Of a stretch of DNA of 11,091 nt, positions 6,774 through 11,091 are shown piece after piece. Numbering within the stretch: position 1 is the stretch's first letter; every line of letters starts with the position of its first letter. Under the pieces are notes generated by a model. That model saw only the letters and a list, made by a program, of their open reading frames with translations, did no database searches and was not told the origin of the DNA. Source of the stretch: QHBQ01 sp038230695 (GTDB lineage Bacteria > Chloroflexota > Chloroflexia > QHBQ01); the NCBI GenBank assembly GCA_038230695.1, contig JBBRMT010000160.1, positions 1 to 11,091 on the forward strand, written 5' to 3'. The translations under genes and the position numbers were made by a program.

Positions 6774-6784
6774 AAATAGACCGT

Positions 6785-6811
6785 CCTGGGCGAATCATTG
6801 TTCGCCCATCC
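6785..6811. repeat. 27-bp palindromic dispersed element, copy 2
   Basis: A perfect 8-bp inverted repeat, TGGGCGAA (6787-6794) and TTCGCCCA (6801-6808), around a 6-base loop. The outer ends match the 27-bp design seen at 4942-4968 and 9799-9825. It lies only 11 bases before the glycosyltransferase start, so in that transcript it would fold right at the ribosome binding site. Confidence 0.6.
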
Positions 6812-6881
6812 CGATATAACGTGCGCAGGAGATAGTTTGCTGGCCGCCATAGCTTACCCCATCAGCTCTACTTTGTCCAGC

Positions 6882-6911
6882 TTGACCTTACCCTCATGAT
6901 ATTGGTAGAAT
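6882..6911 (+). promoter_or_regulatory. Sigma-70-type promoter of the DUF427-mnmG-TfoX operon
   Basis: TTGACC (6882-6887) and TAGAAT (6906-6911) each match the consensus at five of six positions, with an 18-base spacer. The predicted start is near 6918, giving a leader of about 45 bases before the DUF427 ATG. Sequence match only. Confidence 0.6.
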
Positions 6912-6963
6912 AAGAGCGCAAAAGCGTAATTGGCAGCCAACCATATAAATACGGAGATATAAC

Positions 6964-7290
6964 ATGAGCGAACGCAATATAACCATCAGCCAGCGCCAGG
7001 GTGGAGCGATACTGGCAAGCGGCACCGAGCCAGAGGAAGTCTTTGGCTTCGAGGGCTACTGGTATTTCGATGCCGACAAAGTGAACGAAGAGATGCTGAA
7101 GGTAACTGAGCGAACCTATAAGTGTTCGTACAAGGGCATTTGCTACTGGGTGGACCTGGTCACCGCAGAAGGCACGGCGCAGAACATCGCCTGGGTCTAC
7201 GAAAATCCGCTGCCGGGGTATGAGCGCATCGCCAACCGCTATGGCTTCTACGCTGGCGTTCGCAGTGACACTGTAGCCGTAGTAAAGTAA
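6964..7290 (+). CDS. DUF427 domain-containing protein
   Basis: A small cytoplasmic protein (108 residues) made of a single DUF427 domain, whose biochemical role is not established. Family marks are GYWYFDADKVNEEML (about 31-45), then TYKCSYKGICYWVDL (about 51-65), and the diagnostic WVYENPLPGYERIANRYGFYAG (about 77-98), matching the W-YE-PLP-...-FY pattern of the family. The ATG follows GGAG (6953-6956) by 7 bases. It is the first gene after the promoter at 6882-6911, and mnmG begins 10 bases after its stop, so the two are co-transcribed. The pairing says little about function, since mnmG is more often found near mnmE or rsmG. Confidence 0.88.
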   Translation: MSERNITISQRQGGAILASGTEPEEVFGFEGYWYFDADKVNEEMLKVTERTYKCSYKGICYWVDLVTAEGTAQNIAWVYENPLPGYERIANRYGFYAGVRSDTVAVVK

Positions 7291-7300
7291 GCAAGGGCGT

Positions 7301-9403
<2,103 letters not shown>

Positions 9404-9404
9404 T

Positions 9405-9411
9405 AAGGAGG
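9405..9411 (+). promoter_or_regulatory. Near-perfect Shine-Dalgarno that sets the start at 9421
   Basis: AAGGAGG ends 9 bases before the ATG at 9421. It lies directly after the mnmG stop. The in-frame GTG at 9400, overlapping that stop, lacks a comparable site. Confidence 0.75.
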
Positions 9412-9420
9412 TTAAGTTTA

Positions 9421-9762
9421 ATGAGCCAGCTACCCAGTGATGCTGAAGAGCGATATGCCGCAATTATCGAAGCCCTTTGCGCCGAACCGAATGTCACCTC
9501 ACCGCGACCAGGAAACCGGTTCGGCGCAGCAGGATTGAAAATCAACGGTAAAATCTTTGCCATGTTGGTCAGGGGCAGGCTCGTGGTCAAACTCCCGAAG
9601 CCACGAGTGGATACGCTGATCGGCTCCGGGGAGGGTGAACCCTATGATCCGAGAAGCGATGGCCGACTGATGAAGGAGTGGGTGAGCATTGAACCCACCT
9701 CCGAAGCGGAATGGCTACCCCTCGCGCAGGAAGCAATGAAGTTTGTAGCCACCAAAGGTTGA
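9421..9762 (+). CDS. TfoX/Sxy N-terminal-like protein
   Basis: A small cytoplasmic protein of 113 residues from ATG 9421. It resembles stand-alone proteins related to the TfoX/Sxy N-terminal domain. After an N-terminal helix (SDAEERYAAIIEALCA), FGAAGLKINGKIFAMLVRGRLVVKLPK (about 33-59) is the characteristic beta hairpin with GKIFAM and LVVKLP. A later RLMKEWVSIEPTSEAEWLPLAQEAMKFV helix-rich end follows. In gamma-proteobacteria full-length TfoX controls competence, but short proteins like this one have no established role and need not act in competence. It is the third gene of the operon, 17 bases after mnmG. It is followed by a convergent lipoprotein gene, with a palindromic element (9799-9825) in the gap. 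Confidence 0.7.
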   Translation: MSQLPSDAEERYAAIIEALCAEPNVTSPRPGNRFGAAGLKINGKIFAMLVRGRLVVKLPKPRVDTLIGSGEGEPYDPRSDGRLMKEWVSIEPTSEAEWLPLAQEAMKFVATKG

Positions 9763-9798
9763 GATGTTTAAGGCTCCAATGAGCATTGATGCGCTTCA

Positions 9799-9825
9799 CC
9801 AGGGCGTGGTAAATCACGCCTCTAC
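9799..9825 (-). repeat. 27-bp palindromic dispersed element, copy 3
   Basis: Read on the minus strand it begins GTAGAGGC and ends GCCCTGG, the same ends and length as the element at 4942-4968. A GGCGTG/CACGCC stem (9803-9820) surrounds a six-base GTAAAT loop. It lies between the convergent ends of the TfoX-like and lipoprotein genes, where it could also act as a hairpin at transcript ends. Confidence 0.6.
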
Positions 9826-9856
9826 AATAAGGGTGCGGTTGTAGGAGCGTAACTCA

Positions 9857-9873
9857 TTCTACCTTCTACCTTC
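9857..9873. repeat. Short heptamer repeat TTCTACC at the lipoprotein gene end
   Basis: Two full TTCTACC units and a third partial one (TTC). The last two bases are part of the stop codon of the lipoprotein gene on the minus strand (9872-9874). The unit differs from the TCAAAAC heptamer but has the same period of seven. Confidence 0.5.
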
Positions 9874-11091
9874 ACTTGCTTGGGCATTGCGCGAATGGCG
9901 CGGTGGGCTGGTTGGGCTGGGTATATCCCTGGGGGATGCTGACCTGAATGTTGGTGGGGTGCCGGTTATCGGCGGCAATGTTGATGCCCTCTTGCAGCAG
10001 ACCGGCGTAGAAGGTCATGCTTGTCTCCGGCTTGTAAATCACGATGTCGCCCTCGACGGTAGCCTCCTCGCCCGGCTTGAGATCGTGGCCGAGACCCCAG
10101 CGGAAAGGATAGCGCAGAGGCGCGCCCACACGGTCATTGTTGTTGCTGTTATTGTTCCAATCCACGCCCACTCGCCAGAAGCCTGCCGCATCGGGACAAC
10201 CAATCGAGGCGTAGGTATCATTAGTTGTGTAGGTGAAACCGCTGTATGGCCCTTGCGTGCGTAGGGTTGTCTTGCCGGTGTTGCGTACCTTGATAGTCAC
10301 GTGCAACTTGCTGCCCACGATTACCTGGGTGGGGCTGAAGTCCACGCTGAGGACGGTGGCCGATGGGGGGCTACCGCCTTCGACGGTGATGGGCAGACTG
10401 CGCTGGAAGACATTGCCAGCCGCATCGGCGGCCTGCACCGTCACGGTGTACACGCCGTCGGGCAGTGGCGTGCCGGAGGGCTGCTTGCCGTTGAAGGTGA
10501 GTGTTTGTTCGCCAGTCAATACCTTGAGCGGCGGCTGCACGATGGTAGTGGTGCCAGTGATGTCGGTGGCGCTGGCGCTGACCTTCGCCGCTTTAGCCAG
10601 CCGGTAGGTAAGCTGCGCTGAGTCGGCAATCGCGTCGTCGTTGGGGCTGATGGTGGTGGGGGCGGCGGCAAGGTTGTCAATCGTCGGCGGGGCGGTATCC
10701 GCCGCGACAATGCGGAACGCCTGCTGCTGGCTGCTGGTCTGGCCGCTAGCGGTAGCCTCGACTACGAACTGGTAATCGCCCGCTGGCAATACCTGACGCA
10801 CCAGCCCATTAGTATTGCTGATTGGCAGTGAGCCGTCGAAGGCAATCTGATAATCACCCGCAGCGCGAGTGCGGTCATCGTTACGGAGATAGTAGCGTTG
10901 GCTGCCCGCCAGGATGGAGACCTTGATGGTGGACTGCTGACCCAGGCTGTAGTGGAAAACGATCAGATTAGGCGCGACACGGGTGCCAGCGCTACCGTCG
11001 GCGGTAAGCTGGGTGATACCCGCATCACTGCTGATGGCAGAGAGCAACGCACCGCCGCTACCGCCACAACCTGCCAGCAGGGTGATGATGA
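9872..11091 (-). CDS. Secreted lipoprotein with FlgD-type Ig-like and CARDB-like domains (N-terminus outside window)
   Basis: The gene runs off the right edge. The last visible codons before the frame leaves the window read IITLLAGCGGSGG, a lipobox (LAGC) with Cys at 11066-11068. The protein is therefore most likely lipid-anchored and faces the outside. Counting from the Leu (TTG) at 11047, residues about 20-115 form one Ig-like domain. Residues about 116-223 form a second, FlgD-type one (TISPNDDAIADSAQLTYRLA and LPDGVYTVTVQAADAAGNV). Residues about 228-388 contain VDFSPTQVIVGSKLHVTIKVRNTGKTTL, typical of CARDB/NEW3-type domains. An Asn-rich loop (DWNNNSNNND) lies at about 297-306, and two Cys (274 and 388) could form a disulfide. 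No catalytic motif is visible, so a structural or binding role is likely but the ligand is unknown. Confidence 0.8.
   Translation of the reverse strand, partial: IITLLAGCGGSGGALLSAISSDAGITQLTADGSAGTRVAPNLIVFHYSLGQQSTIKVSILAGSQRYYLRNDDRTRAAGDYQIAFDGSLPISNTNGLVRQVLPAGDYQFVVEATASGQTSSQQQAFRIVAADTAPPTIDNLAAAPTTISPNDDAIADSAQLTYRLAKAAKVSASATDITGTTTIVQPPLKVLTGEQTLTFNGKQPSGTPLPDGVYTVTVQAADAAGNVFQRSLPITVEGGSPPSATVLSVDFSPTQVIVGSKLHVTIKVRNTGKTTLRTQGPYSGFTYTTNDTYASIGCPDAAGFWRVGVDWNNNSNNNDRVGAPLRYPFRWGLGHDLKPGEEATVEGDIVIYKPETSMTFYAGLLQEGINIAADNRHPTNIQVSIPQGYTQPNQPTAPFAQCPSK

Overview
The window looks like an ordinary chromosomal segment from a GC-rich (roughly 60 percent) free-living bacterium, most likely a Chloroflexota member related to Chloroflexus, Roseiflexus or Herpetosiphon. 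Three things suggest this: a fused rhamnulose-1-phosphate aldolase/lactaldehyde dehydrogenase, a lipoprotein built of Ig-like modules, and many small palindromic and heptameric repeats between and inside genes. The assignment is an inference; there is no rRNA gene here to confirm it. I see no transposase, phage gene, CRISPR array, toxin-antitoxin pair, tRNA or rRNA.

Layout from left to right. (1) Bases 1-1104: the 3' part of radA (DNA recombination/repair), cut by the left edge just after its Walker A motif. (2) 1115-1339, minus strand: a 74-residue unrecognised small gene with a strong Shine-Dalgarno, convergent with radA. (3) 1340-1591: a divergent control region with a perfect 16-bp palindrome and a good sigma-70-type promoter pointing right. 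(4) 1592-4930: a two-gene operon made of a GH1-type glycosidase and the bifunctional aldolase/short-chain dehydrogenase (RhaEW type). Together they suggest release of a sugar from a glycoside and splitting of a deoxyhexulose-1-phosphate. (5) 5157-5672: a Gly/Pro/His-rich protein followed by a clear hairpin terminator. (6) 5736-6773, minus: a GT4-type glycosyltransferase. (7) 6882-9762: a promoter and a three-gene operon of a DUF427 protein, mnmG (tRNA wobble-uridine modification) and a TfoX/Sxy N-terminal-like protein. (8) 9872 to the right edge, minus: a secreted lipoprotein with FlgD-type Ig-like and CARDB-like domains, whose extreme N-terminus lies outside the window.

The most unusual content is the repeats. 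The same heptamer tandem repeat (TCAAAAC, about 4.7 copies, 33 bp) sits inside two unrelated enzyme genes, the aldolase and mnmG, and adds the same peptide, NSKLKTQNS, to both. In mnmG it is the last part of a composite of three short repeats that expands the protein by about 40 residues. In the gaps between genes, three elements of exactly 27 bp share a palindromic design (GTAGGGGC-like end, GCCCTGG-like end), and a degenerate fourth copy lies inside mnmG. These look like a family of small dispersed elements that can be tolerated within coding sequence.
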